57,733 nt of DNA from a bacterium. Lineage in GTDB: Bacteria; Myxococcota_A; UBA9160; SZUA-336. The notes under the pieces were generated by a model. It worked only from the letters and a program-made list of their open reading frames with translations, was not told where the DNA came from and did not search any database. Shown piece by piece: positions 23,900-32,081 of this stretch (positions are counted from its first letter, which is position 1; each line of letters opens with the position of its first letter). Where the stretch lies: assembly GCA_024226335.1 (NCBI GenBank), contig JAAELY010000150.1, positions 1-57,733 on the forward strand. Reading direction: 5' to 3'. The translations under genes were made by a program, and so were the position numbers.

Positions 23900-26271
23900 T
23901 CGGACTTTGGCCCCTCGAGCACCCCGGCTGCAAAAAGTCGATCGATCTCGGCGTCGTTCATGCCGAGCAGTTCCGAGCAGACTTCGCGCGTGTGTTCACC
24001 GATCAGCGGCGCCTGGGAAATGATCGGTTCCGGAATCCCACTGGCCTTGAAGAACGGTCCCTCGAGGCTGAGCTTGCCCAGTTCTTGCTGTTCGATCAGT
24101 CGCGGGAAGCCGCGTGCCTGGAAGTGGGGATCGTCGAGCTGGTTGGTGCCCGTGAACACGGGTCCGGAGGGTACTCCGTGCTCTTGCAAGGTGCGTGCGA
24201 GTTCGTTTTTGTCGAACGTGCGCGTCCACTCGCGCAGGCCCTGGTCGATGCGATCGTGCGCTGCGATGCGTCCCTGTGCGCTCTCGAGAGCCGGGTCGAG
24301 TGCCCAGTCCTGATCGCCCACGGCTTCGCGCAAACCAAGCCACTCCGCATCGTTGCGAACCGTGATCACGCACCACTGTTGTTCGCCCTCACAGGGGTAT
24401 ACGCCCCAGGGGGAGCCGCGCTCGTTGCGATTCCCTCGGGCTCGTTCACTCCCCGGTTCGAACGCGGACTTGAGCAGCACACTGTCGAGCATCCCGATGA
24501 CGGATTCGATCTGTGCAATCTCGGCGTGCGATCCCGCGTTCGTTCGTTCTCGCCGGATCAAGCAAGAAAGAGCGGCGATCGCACAGAGGCGACCGGCGAA
24601 GTGATCGGGAAAGATCGAGCCGGCCCCGGCCGGGAAGTCCTGATCGTCGTAATTCCACAGATGCGTCAATCCACCTAGTGGTTGAGTGCTGGGTCCGTAG
24701 CCGATCCAATCCGCCCACGCGCCTCTTGAACCGAGCAGTTGACTGCTGATCAGCGAAACTCCCGGGTTCAGTTCGCGCAGCTTCGTGAAACCCAGCCCCA
24801 GGTTTTCCATCGTGCCCGTCGAGTTGTTCTCGATCACGATGTCGGCCAGGGTCACGAGGCGCTGCAGGATCGCGATGCCTTCCGGGGACTTGGCATCGAC
24901 GCCAAAACCGCGCTTGCTGCGACTCGACGATGCGAACGGCGCACACATCTCGCCTCCGATGACCACGCGAATGAAGTCGGGATAGGAGCGCGACTCGATC
25001 TTCAGCACGTCTGCACCGTATTCGGCCAGCAACCGGCCCGCCTCGACACCCACGCCGCCGATTCCAAAATCGAGTACGCGTAATCCTGTAAGGGGCTGGG
25101 CCGCGGCAGGTCTGGGTGTCTCGGGTTTGGGGCGGGGTGCACCGGGTTCGGTTTCGTTTGCTCCCAGTGCAGGTGCGGCCTTGCGGAAACCCTGGCGCGC
25201 ACCGTCAAATTCAAAGAATCCCGCGGCGATCGGACCGCGAAGTCCGGGTGCGACTTCGGTTTCGACGAAGGTCTTGCGCGAGACCAGGTGTTCGTTCTTG
25301 GGCACTTCGTCCGGAGTCAGTACCGGAGTGCAGACGATCCCGCGCTTCTGCGCCTCGATGGACGCTTCTTCCATGGTCATGCTCGCGAAGTGCTCGGTAA
25401 ACACCTCCGCCAGTCGCGGCGCGATCATGATGCGGGCGATGAAGCTGTCCAGGCCCGGATCCTGAAGATCCTCGGGATCACCAATCCACTCGCGCATCGA
25501 TCTCCACTGCCGGGGACTCAGGATCACGAGACGCACGTAACCGGTCTTGCACGCGTAGATCTTGTAGATCGGACCCGATCCGGCCCGCACTTCGACTGCG
25601 TCCAGGCCCGTCGCCTCCCGTGCAGCGCTGGCACTCGGGAACGACCAGTCGATCGTCTGGGCCACCGCTTCGACCGACGAGACATCCAGGTGTTGCCCGT
25701 GTCCCGTCTTCAGGCGCTGCCAGTAGGCGAGAAGAGTGGCGTAGGCCGCAGCCGTGGCCGCAGTGTCCTCTGCCATGGTCGCGGGCGGAATCAGTGGATC
25801 TTTTTCAGGGAGCCCGGCCTTGAAGACCATGCCGCCCATGGCGGCCAACACGGAGTCCGTCGCGAGCCAGTCCCGATAGGGCCCGGTCTGGCCGAAGTGC
25901 GAGATCGATGTGACGATCAGATGTGGGAAATTTTCGCATAACTCCGACGGATCCAGTCCGAGACCTGCAAGTGTTCCGGGCGCCGACGATTCGATCAGCA
26001 CGTCGGAACTCTCCAGAAGCCCGTGCAGCACCGCGCGATCGTCTTCCAGGTTCAAGTCGAGCACACGACCGCGCTTATTGAAGTTGCGACACGCAAAGTG
26101 CAGGCTCTCGCCGCGATGCAGGGGCGGGTGGTTTCGCGACTGCGCGCCCCCCGGGGGTTCGATACGGGTTACATCAGCACCCAGGTCGGCGAGGAGGCGA
26201 CCGCAGAGTTCTCCGTGGCCGTCGGCGAGATCGACGATGCGAAGGCCGGCAAGGGGTGAGAGTTCAGACAT
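23896..26271 (-). CDS. Tandem (two-domain) CaiB/BaiF CoA-transferase
   Basis: 791 residues, twice the usual family III length. Domain 1 (about 1-370) begins LAGLRIVDLADG with LLADLGADVTRIEPPGG and the presumed catalytic Asp in TMAEDTAATAAAYATLL. A Pro/Glu/Arg-rich linker (about 375-395) leads to domain 2 (LTGLRVLDFGIGGVGVEAGRLLAEYGADVLKIES) with an Asp in SIFPDHFAGRLCAIAAL. Single-chain fusions of two such domains occur in actinobacteria and proteobacteria and could replace a homodimer of interlocked subunits. Substrate unknown; location with a thiolase-like gene suggests acyl-CoA metabolism of steroid or branched acids. Overlaps the DUF3604 start by four bases. Confidence 0.85.
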   Translation of the reverse strand: MSELSPLAGLRIVDLADGHGELCGRLLADLGADVTRIEPPGGAQSRNHPPLHRGESLHFACRNFNKRGRVLDLNLEDDRAVLHGLLESSDVLIESSAPGTLAGLGLDPSELCENFPHLIVTSISHFGQTGPYRDWLATDSVLAAMGGMVFKAGLPEKDPLIPPATMAEDTAATAAAYATLLAYWQRLKTGHGQHLDVSSVEAVAQTIDWSFPSASAAREATGLDAVEVRAGSGPIYKIYACKTGYVRLVILSPRQWRSMREWIGDPEDLQDPGLDSFIARIMIAPRLAEVFTEHFASMTMEEASIEAQKRGIVCTPVLTPDEVPKNEHLVSRKTFVETEVAPGLRGPIAAGFFEFDGARQGFRKAAPALGANETEPGAPRPKPETPRPAAAQPLTGLRVLDFGIGGVGVEAGRLLAEYGADVLKIESRSYPDFIRVVIGGEMCAPFASSSRSKRGFGVDAKSPEGIAILQRLVTLADIVIENNSTGTMENLGLGFTKLRELNPGVSLISSQLLGSRGAWADWIGYGPSTQPLGGLTHLWNYDDQDFPAGAGSIFPDHFAGRLCAIAALSCLIRRERTNAGSHAEIAQIESVIGMLDSVLLKSAFEPGSERARGNRNERGSPWGVYPCEGEQQWCVITVRNDAEWLGLREAVGDQDWALDPALESAQGRIAAHDRIDQGLREWTRTFDKNELARTLQEHGVPSGPVFTGTNQLDDPHFQARGFPRLIEQQELGKLSLEGPFFKASGIPEPIISQAPLIGEHTREVCSELLGMNDAEIDRLFAAGVLEGPKSE

Positions 26272-26296
26272 CGACCAGATCCTCCTGTCGGGGGAG

Positions 26297-27772
26297 TCAG
26301 AGAACGCCCAGCAGAGATTTCTGCCGCAGTTGCGCGTTGCGCCCGACGAGTTCTTCTCTCGTCAGCCTCTCGAGTAGCTCACGGTCTTCACTTACCGCCC
26401 AGGTGCGTGCGCCGTCCTCGAGTCTGCACGCGAAGATCGCGCGGGAGACTGCGCCGTCGACGTAGGTCGAGGCATAGGATTCAATTGTCGCTTCGCCGTC
26501 GAAGTTCTCTTCGAACTTGCACCGCGAAAGCGCTTCGATGGCCGGACTGAGTTCCTCATAGCGGAAGCCCTGTTCCGGAGGCCGGGTGGAGTAGACGCCG
26601 AAGGCGTGATTGCTCAAACAACCGCCGACACCTGTGATCAGGCCAAAGCTCCCGGGATCTTCGCGCAATTGGTTCATCATCGTGGCAGTGGCGTGCAGCA
26701 CATAGCTATTGAACGGCCCGCCTGCGAAGCTCAAGCCGCCCGTGATACTCAATGCTCGATCCGCGGGAATCTCCAGGGCCTGTGCGGAAAGCTGAACCGC
26801 GGAGGGAAAGCAGCTGTACAGGTCGAGGTAGCGGATCGCGTCGAGTTCGAGTTCGACGAGTTCCAGGGCGCGACGTCCGGCGATCTCCATGGCCGGCTCG
26901 CGATCCATATGGAGACGATGGGACAAACCCGGAACCCCGCTGCACTCGGTCGCGGCATGGGGAAACACGAAACGCTCCTCCGAGATCCCGTGGCGTTGCG
27001 CGGCCTCGACCGAGCACAAGATCACGCTCGCTGCCTGGTCGACGACCATGTTCGAGCACATGTACTTCGTGTACGGGTAGGTCGTCATGCGATTGTCAGC
27101 AGACGGCGTGCGGATCTCTTCAGGGCTGAGTGCTTTCTTCGTCCACGCGTAGGGATTGCCCAGTGCGACCTCGTTGAACCTGGACCAGAGTTCCGACAGG
27201 TACCTGGAGTGTTTGTCGGGGGTCCGGCCCGCGCGGAATCTCAGGGCGTTTTCGATCATCGCGAACCACTGTGTGGGGATCAGCAGGCCGAGATCTCGTT
27301 CCGGGCGTTGTGGCATCGGTCCGGTCAGGCCTACCGTCAGGTCGGGCAGCGCATCGCTCTGCTCGATTCGCTGCAGCTTCACGCCCGCACGCCACGCGCG
27401 TCGCTTGCTGTGTTCGGCTTCGGCGCCCGCGATCACCACGATGTCTCGTTCGCCGCTCGCGATTTCGCGGGCCGACGCGCTGATCAGCTTCTGGACCGTC
27501 GTGCCGCTGATCACGCCCAGAGCCGTCTGAGCTCCTTCCGCGCCAAACCGCTCTTTCAGGATCGCGCCCGGGTCCGAGTACTCCCAGAGCCCCTGGAGAA
27601 TTCGCACCGAGTCTGCGGCTCGCAAAAGGTCTCGCGCCCCTGAGTCGTCGGCCGCACACTCTGCGGCTGCCTGCATCAGGTCGAGGGGCTCCGCACCGTC
27701 GAGCGGATCGTCGACACGCTGAACGAGCTGACCACAGCCCACCAGGACAGGTGTGCGCGGGTCCAAGCTCAT
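26297..27772 (-). CDS. Thiolase-superfamily protein lacking the nucleophilic Cys
   Basis: 491 residues. N-terminal PVLVGCGQLVQRVDDP starts the thiolase fold; the position normally holding the acylated cysteine reads VISGTTVQKLI, with no Cys. The distal region TGGLSFAGGPFNSYVLHATATMMNQL and GVGGCLSNHAFGVYS retains the second-domain Cys/His area, followed by a C-terminal beta domain (EATIESYASTYVDG...) typical of acetyl-CoA acetyltransferases with an extra C-terminal domain. Reaction therefore uncertain: aldol-type cleavage or another C-C step rather than thiolysis. ATG 27772 is chosen; upstream codons translate the repeat-rich promoter. First gene of the operon ending at 21689. Confidence 0.75.
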   Translation of the reverse strand: MSLDPRTPVLVGCGQLVQRVDDPLDGAEPLDLMQAAAECAADDSGARDLLRAADSVRILQGLWEYSDPGAILKERFGAEGAQTALGVISGTTVQKLISASAREIASGERDIVVIAGAEAEHSKRRAWRAGVKLQRIEQSDALPDLTVGLTGPMPQRPERDLGLLIPTQWFAMIENALRFRAGRTPDKHSRYLSELWSRFNEVALGNPYAWTKKALSPEEIRTPSADNRMTTYPYTKYMCSNMVVDQAASVILCSVEAAQRHGISEERFVFPHAATECSGVPGLSHRLHMDREPAMEIAGRRALELVELELDAIRYLDLYSCFPSAVQLSAQALEIPADRALSITGGLSFAGGPFNSYVLHATATMMNQLREDPGSFGLITGVGGCLSNHAFGVYSTRPPEQGFRYEELSPAIEALSRCKFEENFDGEATIESYASTYVDGAVSRAIFACRLEDGARTWAVSEDRELLERLTREELVGRNAQLRQKSLLGVL

Positions 27773-27825
27773 GGGCCAGTGGACGCGAGATTTCCGATCA
27801 TGAGATCCTGAGTGTATCAAGTGCC

Positions 27826-27892
27826 GGGTCCACACTGGGTCCGGCGCTGGGCTCAGATTGGACCCAGGACGGATCCGGGATGGATCCGGGAC
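27826..27892. repeat. 11-bp tandem repeats and dyad in divergent promoter
   Basis: Three contiguous 11-bp units follow the pattern GGAYCCRGGAY: GGACCCAGGAC at 27860, GGATCCGGGAT at 27871 and GGATCCGGGAC at 27882. In the other orientation GGGTCC occurs at 27826 and 27837. CTGGGTCC (27835-27842) and GGACCCAG (27860-27867) form a perfect 8-bp dyad with a 17-base loop. The array ends just before the ribosome binding site of the gene at 27906 and fills most of the 133-base divergent region. The roughly one-turn spacing suits cooperative protein binding. Confidence 0.55.
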
Positions 27893-27905
27893 GGGGAGGA
27901 AGAAT

Positions 27906-28925
27906 ATGGCGTCGCTCAAGCTCGGAATGCAGCTCGGCTACTGGGGGGCACAGCCGCCCGCAGATCCGATCGGTCCCGCCGTCGAGGCGGAGAAGATGGG
28001 TTTCGACTCCGTGTGGACGGCCGAAGCCTGGGGTTCCGACGCGTTCACGCCATTGGCGTGGATCGGTGCCCATACCTCACGCATCAAGCTGGGCACCTCG
28101 ATCGTACAGCTTTCTGCCCGCACGCCGGCCGCTACCGCCATGCACGCGCTGACGCTCGATCACCTTTCGAAGGGTCGCCTGATCCTGGGACTCGGTGTTT
28201 CCGGACCGCAGGTCGTGGAAGGCTGGTACGGTCAGCCCTTCGCCAAGCCCCTGTCGCGCACACGCGAATATCTCGACATCATCCGGCAGGTACTGCGCCG
28301 CGATTCACCGGTCGTGAACGACGGACCGCATTACACGCTGCCGTACACGGGAGAGAACGCCTGGGGCCTGGGCAAGCCGCTCAAGCCGATCACGCACCCG
28401 TTGCGCGCCGATATTCCCATCTATCTGGGAGCGGAAGGCCCGAAGAACGTCGAGCTTGCAGCCACGAGCTGCGACGGCTGGCTGCCGCTCTGGTACTCGC
28501 CTTATCGGCAAGGGGTCTACGCGGATTCTCTCAAGAACGCCAAGCCGGGTTTTGAGATCGCGAGCATGATGATGGTCAATATCTGCGACGACGTTAACGC
28601 CGGTCTGCAGCCTTACAAGGCGTCGCTGGGTTTCTACGTCGGTGGAATGGGTGCGAAAGATCGCAACTTCCACAAAGAATTGATGGCGAGAATGGGCTAT
28701 CCCGAAGCCGCGCAGAAGATCCAGGACCTGTTTTTCGAAGGCAAGCGAGAAGAAGCCATCCAATCGGTTCCCGACGAATTCGTCGACGAGATCAGCCTGG
28801 TCGGCCCGAAGGACCGCATCAAGGACCGGATCAAGGCCTGGGAAGACAGTCCGGTGACCACCTTCCTTCTACCCGGCAATGACATCCACACGATGAGGAC
28901 GATGGCCGAACTGGTCGGAACCTGA
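27906..28925 (+). CDS. LLM-class F420-dependent oxidoreductase, Rv3520c-like
   Basis: 339 residues from ATG 27906, preceded by GGGGAGGA. Luciferase-like barrel beginning LKLGMQLGYWGAQPP, then TAEAWGSDAFTPLAWIG, LGTSIVQLSARTPAATAMHALTLDHLSKGR, LGLGVSGPQVVEGWYGQPF and HPLRADIPIYLGAEGPKNVELAA. These blocks match my recollection of M. tuberculosis Rv3520c, which lies in the cholesterol gene region beside ltp3/ltp4. Homologues occur widely in sterol-degrading actinobacteria, but the reaction is not established. Its Ltp3/Ltp4/DUF35 neighbours from mycobacteria are found here about 25 kb away at 53880-57050. Cofactor F420 is predicted from family membership. Confidence 0.83.
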   Translation: MASLKLGMQLGYWGAQPPADPIGPAVEAEKMGFDSVWTAEAWGSDAFTPLAWIGAHTSRIKLGTSIVQLSARTPAATAMHALTLDHLSKGRLILGLGVSGPQVVEGWYGQPFAKPLSRTREYLDIIRQVLRRDSPVVNDGPHYTLPYTGENAWGLGKPLKPITHPLRADIPIYLGAEGPKNVELAATSCDGWLPLWYSPYRQGVYADSLKNAKPGFEIASMMMVNICDDVNAGLQPYKASLGFYVGGMGAKDRNFHKELMARMGYPEAAQKIQDLFFEGKREEAIQSVPDEFVDEISLVGPKDRIKDRIKAWEDSPVTTFLLPGNDIHTMRTMAELVGT

Positions 28926-28957
28926 TTGTGAGATCACTTTCGAGGAGAGAATTCGCC

Positions 28958-30784
28958 TCAGTTCCCGGCCGGAACGGCGTCTTCTAGAATCTCCGCGATC
29001 GTTCTCCTGATTTCCAGCGAGCGAGTGATGTACCCGGCGTGGGCGCGCCTCTTGGAAGAGTACTTCCGCCATCCTTTACTGCCGAGTTTCCAGGGGGCGT
29101 TAAGAACGTGGCGATCCATCAGTGCCGGCGCGTCGGATATGTCAAATCCTGCGGCATATGCGAGTTGCAGCCCAAGCCGGTCGGCCTCGTACTCTCGGGT
29201 CGCCTCAATCGCGAGCGAGGTGCCGAGCAGGTCGTGTGCGATCTGATGAGCAATCGAAATCGCAAGCTCATCATCTGTCTCAACGAAGTCCAGCAACGAA
29301 CTTGGAACCAGTAAATCTTCGCGATTTGAGTGGGTGGCCGTGTTGACTGAACTACCCATGATCAGTAGCGCATTGTGGTGACAGGCAGGATCCCGATCGA
29401 TTTCGATTTCGATCTCAACTCCGTCCCGCGCCACTGTGACCCGCGGGTTCCGGTCTGGTCGTGCACGCAGAGCTTCGAATACGTCCCCGCTTTTGTCGAT
29501 CATGCGACCGTTCACTCTCAGGACCAGATCACCCGTCTTCAGACTCGGGCGCATCCCGGGGGAGTTCGTGGTGAGCGCCATGACCCGCACCTCGTCCACA
29601 AGACCGAACGCCTCCTCGGCTTCCTCCTTGTGCCCACGGAGGACATCTCGGCGACGACCGATCGAAGCACCAAGTGCCGGTGCCGTCTTGTCGCCGCAGA
29701 ACTCGATCGCGCCCTTGCGCAATCGATAGCTCACATCGAGTAAACGCTGCCGTTTCGCTTGAAGCCGCGCGAACGCTCGCACACGTGTTTCTGCCTTTTT
29801 GAATTCCGTTTCCTGTTCACCAGGGCGGGGCTGCTCGCCCGGTGTCAACGGATTTCCAGCCGCGCGCTTTGCTGCGATCTCATCGACTGTAGCCTGTACC
29901 GCGAGCCGTCGCTGAGGAGAAGAGGGATGGGAATAGAATCCCCAATCGATACTCGAGTACGGGTTCCGTTCGCCCATCTCAGACCAGACTGCGGCGGCCG
30001 AGGAGATGTCGAAGCCCGCACGCGCCGCCAGATACAGGCCGACGTAATCCGCTTCGGCCTCACTGTCCTTGGTGCTCCAGCGATCGATGATGATATGCGC
30101 AAGCTCGTGCCCTTGGATGATCGCGATGTCGTCATCGTCGGGAAAAAGGTCCAACATCCCTTGGAACATGTTCGTGTCGGACGATAGCCTCGCATATGCG
30201 TTGACCGTCGAACCTTCGACCCAAAAAGCCGGGTAACCGCAACCGACCTCGAGGTCGACTGCAATGTCCAGCATCTCATCGCCTCGGTTGACCGTGAGAT
30301 TCAGCCCCTTGCGCCGGGATTTGTTGAGCTTGAGTGCGTCAAGAACTTCCTTGCGTCTCAGGGTTTTTCCGTTGACTTTCAGCACCACATCGCCCGGCTG
30401 CAGTCCCGCGCGAGCAGCGGGCATATCAGGCTGGACGGTCAACACCCGCTTCCGGCCATCCCAGCCAATGCGTTCTTGTAACGCACTCTTCATCGCTTTT
30501 TGGAACGGCTCGAGTACGGAGAAGGATCGTTTAAGCATTTCCGGATCGAAAACGGACACACCGAGGACCGGGCTCTGCTTCTTGCACAGGTCGGCACTGG
30601 CTAGTCTTATCCGATCGGCGATTCGCAAGACCCGCTCGTTTCCCTGGATCATGTTTTCCAGGGCCAGGCGGCCCATGCGAGCGCCCTCGGTCGTGAGTTC
30701 CTCGTTCCCTTCAGCGGGTACCGGGAACGCGAGCCAAGTCATCCACAGTATCGCGAGATACGCAGGTTTTGCACGACGCCACAC
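28958..30784 (-). CDS. Duplicated PDZ-M48 protease with one inactivated copy
   Basis: 608 residues from GTG 30784, with a signal peptide (residues 5-25). The architecture is a tandem duplication of a PDZ domain plus an M48-type metallopeptidase core. Unit 1 has PDZ at about 112-176 (PAARAGLQPGDVVLKVNGK), zinc motif H226-E-L-A-H230 and third-ligand motif EAEAD at 242-246. Unit 2 has PDZ at about 400-462 (MRPSLKTGDLVLRVNGR), then H513-Q-I-A-H517 and EYEAD (531-535): the catalytic Glu is Gln, so unit 2 should bind zinc but not hydrolyse peptide bonds. Probably a periplasmic quality-control enzyme with an internal pseudo-protease. It follows the ipd operon on the same strand after 38 bases but has no obvious steroid role. 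Confidence 0.85.
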   Translation of the reverse strand: MWRRAKPAYLAILWMTWLAFPVPAEGNEELTTEGARMGRLALENMIQGNERVLRIADRIRLASADLCKKQSPVLGVSVFDPEMLKRSFSVLEPFQKAMKSALQERIGWDGRKRVLTVQPDMPAARAGLQPGDVVLKVNGKTLRRKEVLDALKLNKSRRKGLNLTVNRGDEMLDIAVDLEVGCGYPAFWVEGSTVNAYARLSSDTNMFQGMLDLFPDDDDIAIIQGHELAHIIIDRWSTKDSEAEADYVGLYLAARAGFDISSAAAVWSEMGERNPYSSIDWGFYSHPSSPQRRLAVQATVDEIAAKRAAGNPLTPGEQPRPGEQETEFKKAETRVRAFARLQAKRQRLLDVSYRLRKGAIEFCGDKTAPALGASIGRRRDVLRGHKEEAEEAFGLVDEVRVMALTTNSPGMRPSLKTGDLVLRVNGRMIDKSGDVFEALRARPDRNPRVTVARDGVEIEIEIDRDPACHHNALLIMGSSVNTATHSNREDLLVPSSLLDFVETDDELAISIAHQIAHDLLGTSLAIEATREYEADRLGLQLAYAAGFDISDAPALMDRHVLNAPWKLGSKGWRKYSSKRRAHAGYITRSLEIRRTIAEILEDAVPAGN

Positions 30785-30817
30785 CCGGCGAGTCTACACG
30801 AGCTTGCCTCTTGCGGG

Positions 30818-31279
30818 TCACTCGGGAAAATACCGGCTGATCGTATCGATCACGCATGCGGGTCGATCCGCGCCTTCGATCTCGACGGTGACGCGCACGA
30901 CGGCTTGAATCGCTTCGCCTTTTGCTTTTTCGGCCCCGATGAGTTCGGCGCTGCCGCGTACGCGCGATCCGACCGGCACCGGTGCCGGGAAGCGAAGCTT
31001 GTCGGCGCCGTAGTTCACGCCCATGGAGATGCCTTGTACTTCGAAAATCTGCGGCATGAAGAGATTGACGAGTGACTGGGTCAAGTACCCGTGCGCGATC
31101 GTACCGCCGAACGGTCCGTCCTTGGCACGCTCGGGATCGCAGTGGATCCATTGGTGGTCGCCGGTGGCTTCCGCGAACTGGTTTACGCGTTCCTGGCTGA
31201 TCTGGAGCCAGTCGCTCTTGCCCAATTGCTGGCCCACCGCGTCCAGGAGTTCTGCGGGGGTCTTGAAGATCGTCGTCAT
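30818..31279 (-). CDS. MaoC/NodN-type (R)-enoyl-CoA hydratase, HtdZ-like
   Basis: 153 residues, single hot-dog domain. Hydratase-2 motif: Asp41 and His46 in ATGDHQWIHCDPERA, then FGGTIAHGYLTQSL and LRFPAPVPVGSRVRG. It closely resembles M. tuberculosis Rv0130 (HtdZ). It would hydrate an enoyl-CoA to the (R)-3-hydroxyacyl-CoA. Last gene of the ipd operon, 9 bases after the SDR, suggesting a hydration step in degradation of the ring-opened HIP intermediates; no MaoC gene occupies this place in the mycobacterial cluster as I recall it. Confidence 0.82.
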   Translation of the reverse strand: MTTIFKTPAELLDAVGQQLGKSDWLQISQERVNQFAEATGDHQWIHCDPERAKDGPFGGTIAHGYLTQSLVNLFMPQIFEVQGISMGVNYGADKLRFPAPVPVGSRVRGSAELIGAEKAKGEAIQAVVRVTVEIEGADRPACVIDTISRYFPE

Positions 31280-31288
31280 GATGTCGCC

Positions 31289-32071
31289 CTATTCAGCAGT
31301 CGTGTTCTTGGCCGCATCGAGAAAAGCGGGTTTCTCGCCACCACCGTGTATCAGAAGGTTCGCGCCGCTCACGTAGCTAGCGAGTGGAGAGGTCAGGTAC
31401 AGGCAGGCTTCGCCGATGTCTCGCGGTTCGCCGAGACGCCCCAGCGGTACCGTCGCGGAGACCGCCGCCACACCTTCGTCGTCTCCGTAGTGAAGATGCG
31501 ACTGTTCCGTGCGGATCATCCCTGCGGTGATCGCGTTGATACGCACTTTCGGTGCCCACTCCACGGCCAGGGATTGCGTCAGGTTGAGCAGGCCCGCCTT
31601 CGCTGCGCCGTAGGCCGCAGTTCCTGGAGAGGGTCGGGTGCCGCTCACGCTCGCGATATTGATGATCGATCCGCCACCGTCCTGCTCTTGCATTACGGCG
31701 TTGGCCGCTTGTGCGCAGTGCAGCGGTGCAAGCAGGTTCAGCTTGATGATCGCTTCGGAAAAGCGCGGCGATGCGCTTGCGGCCTCGGCGGCGGGGGCTC
31801 CACCCGCGTTATTGATCAGGCTGTCGAGGCGGCCGAACATGCCCGCGGCGAACGCGACCGCGCGTTCAGCCTGTTCGGCATCGCGCACATCGGCTTTCGT
31901 GAAGACCGCCCTTCGATCTCCCACGCTTGGTAGTGAGTCCGGTTCGTTCCGCCCGCAGATCACGACCTGAGCACCGGCTTCCAGAAAGCAAAGAGTAATG
32001 CCGAGACCCACGCCTCGGCCGCCGCCGGTCACGACTACGACCTTTCCGTCCATCTGCAAAGGGTTGCTCAT
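31289..32071 (-). CDS. Short-chain dehydrogenase (Rv3549c-like)
   Basis: 260 residues starting at ATG 32071 (MSNPLQMDGKVVVVTGGGRG). Cofactor motif GGGRGVGLGI, NNAGGAP, catalytic Ser in IINIASVSGTRPSPG, Tyr-x-x-x-Lys in AYGAAKAG and RLGEPRDIGEACLYLTSPLASYVSGANLLIHGGG. It probably oxidises or reduces a hydroxyacyl-CoA within HIP catabolism; the mycobacterial cluster also contains two SDRs (Rv3548c, Rv3549c), and this and the gene at 33229 look like their counterparts. Ten bases separate it from the preceding dehydrogenase gene. Confidence 0.82.
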   Translation of the reverse strand: MSNPLQMDGKVVVVTGGGRGVGLGITLCFLEAGAQVVICGRNEPDSLPSVGDRRAVFTKADVRDAEQAERAVAFAAGMFGRLDSLINNAGGAPAAEAASASPRFSEAIIKLNLLAPLHCAQAANAVMQEQDGGGSIINIASVSGTRPSPGTAAYGAAKAGLLNLTQSLAVEWAPKVRINAITAGMIRTEQSHLHYGDDEGVAAVSATVPLGRLGEPRDIGEACLYLTSPLASYVSGANLLIHGGGEKPAFLDAAKNTTAE

Positions 32072-32081
32072 CGACTTCGCC

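Noticed and set aside
27773-27919. N-terminal extension of the thiolase-like protein
   Set aside because: The extra ~49 residues translate the repeat-rich promoter and are Pro/Ser-rich without family similarity; thiolase homology begins right after ATG 27772.
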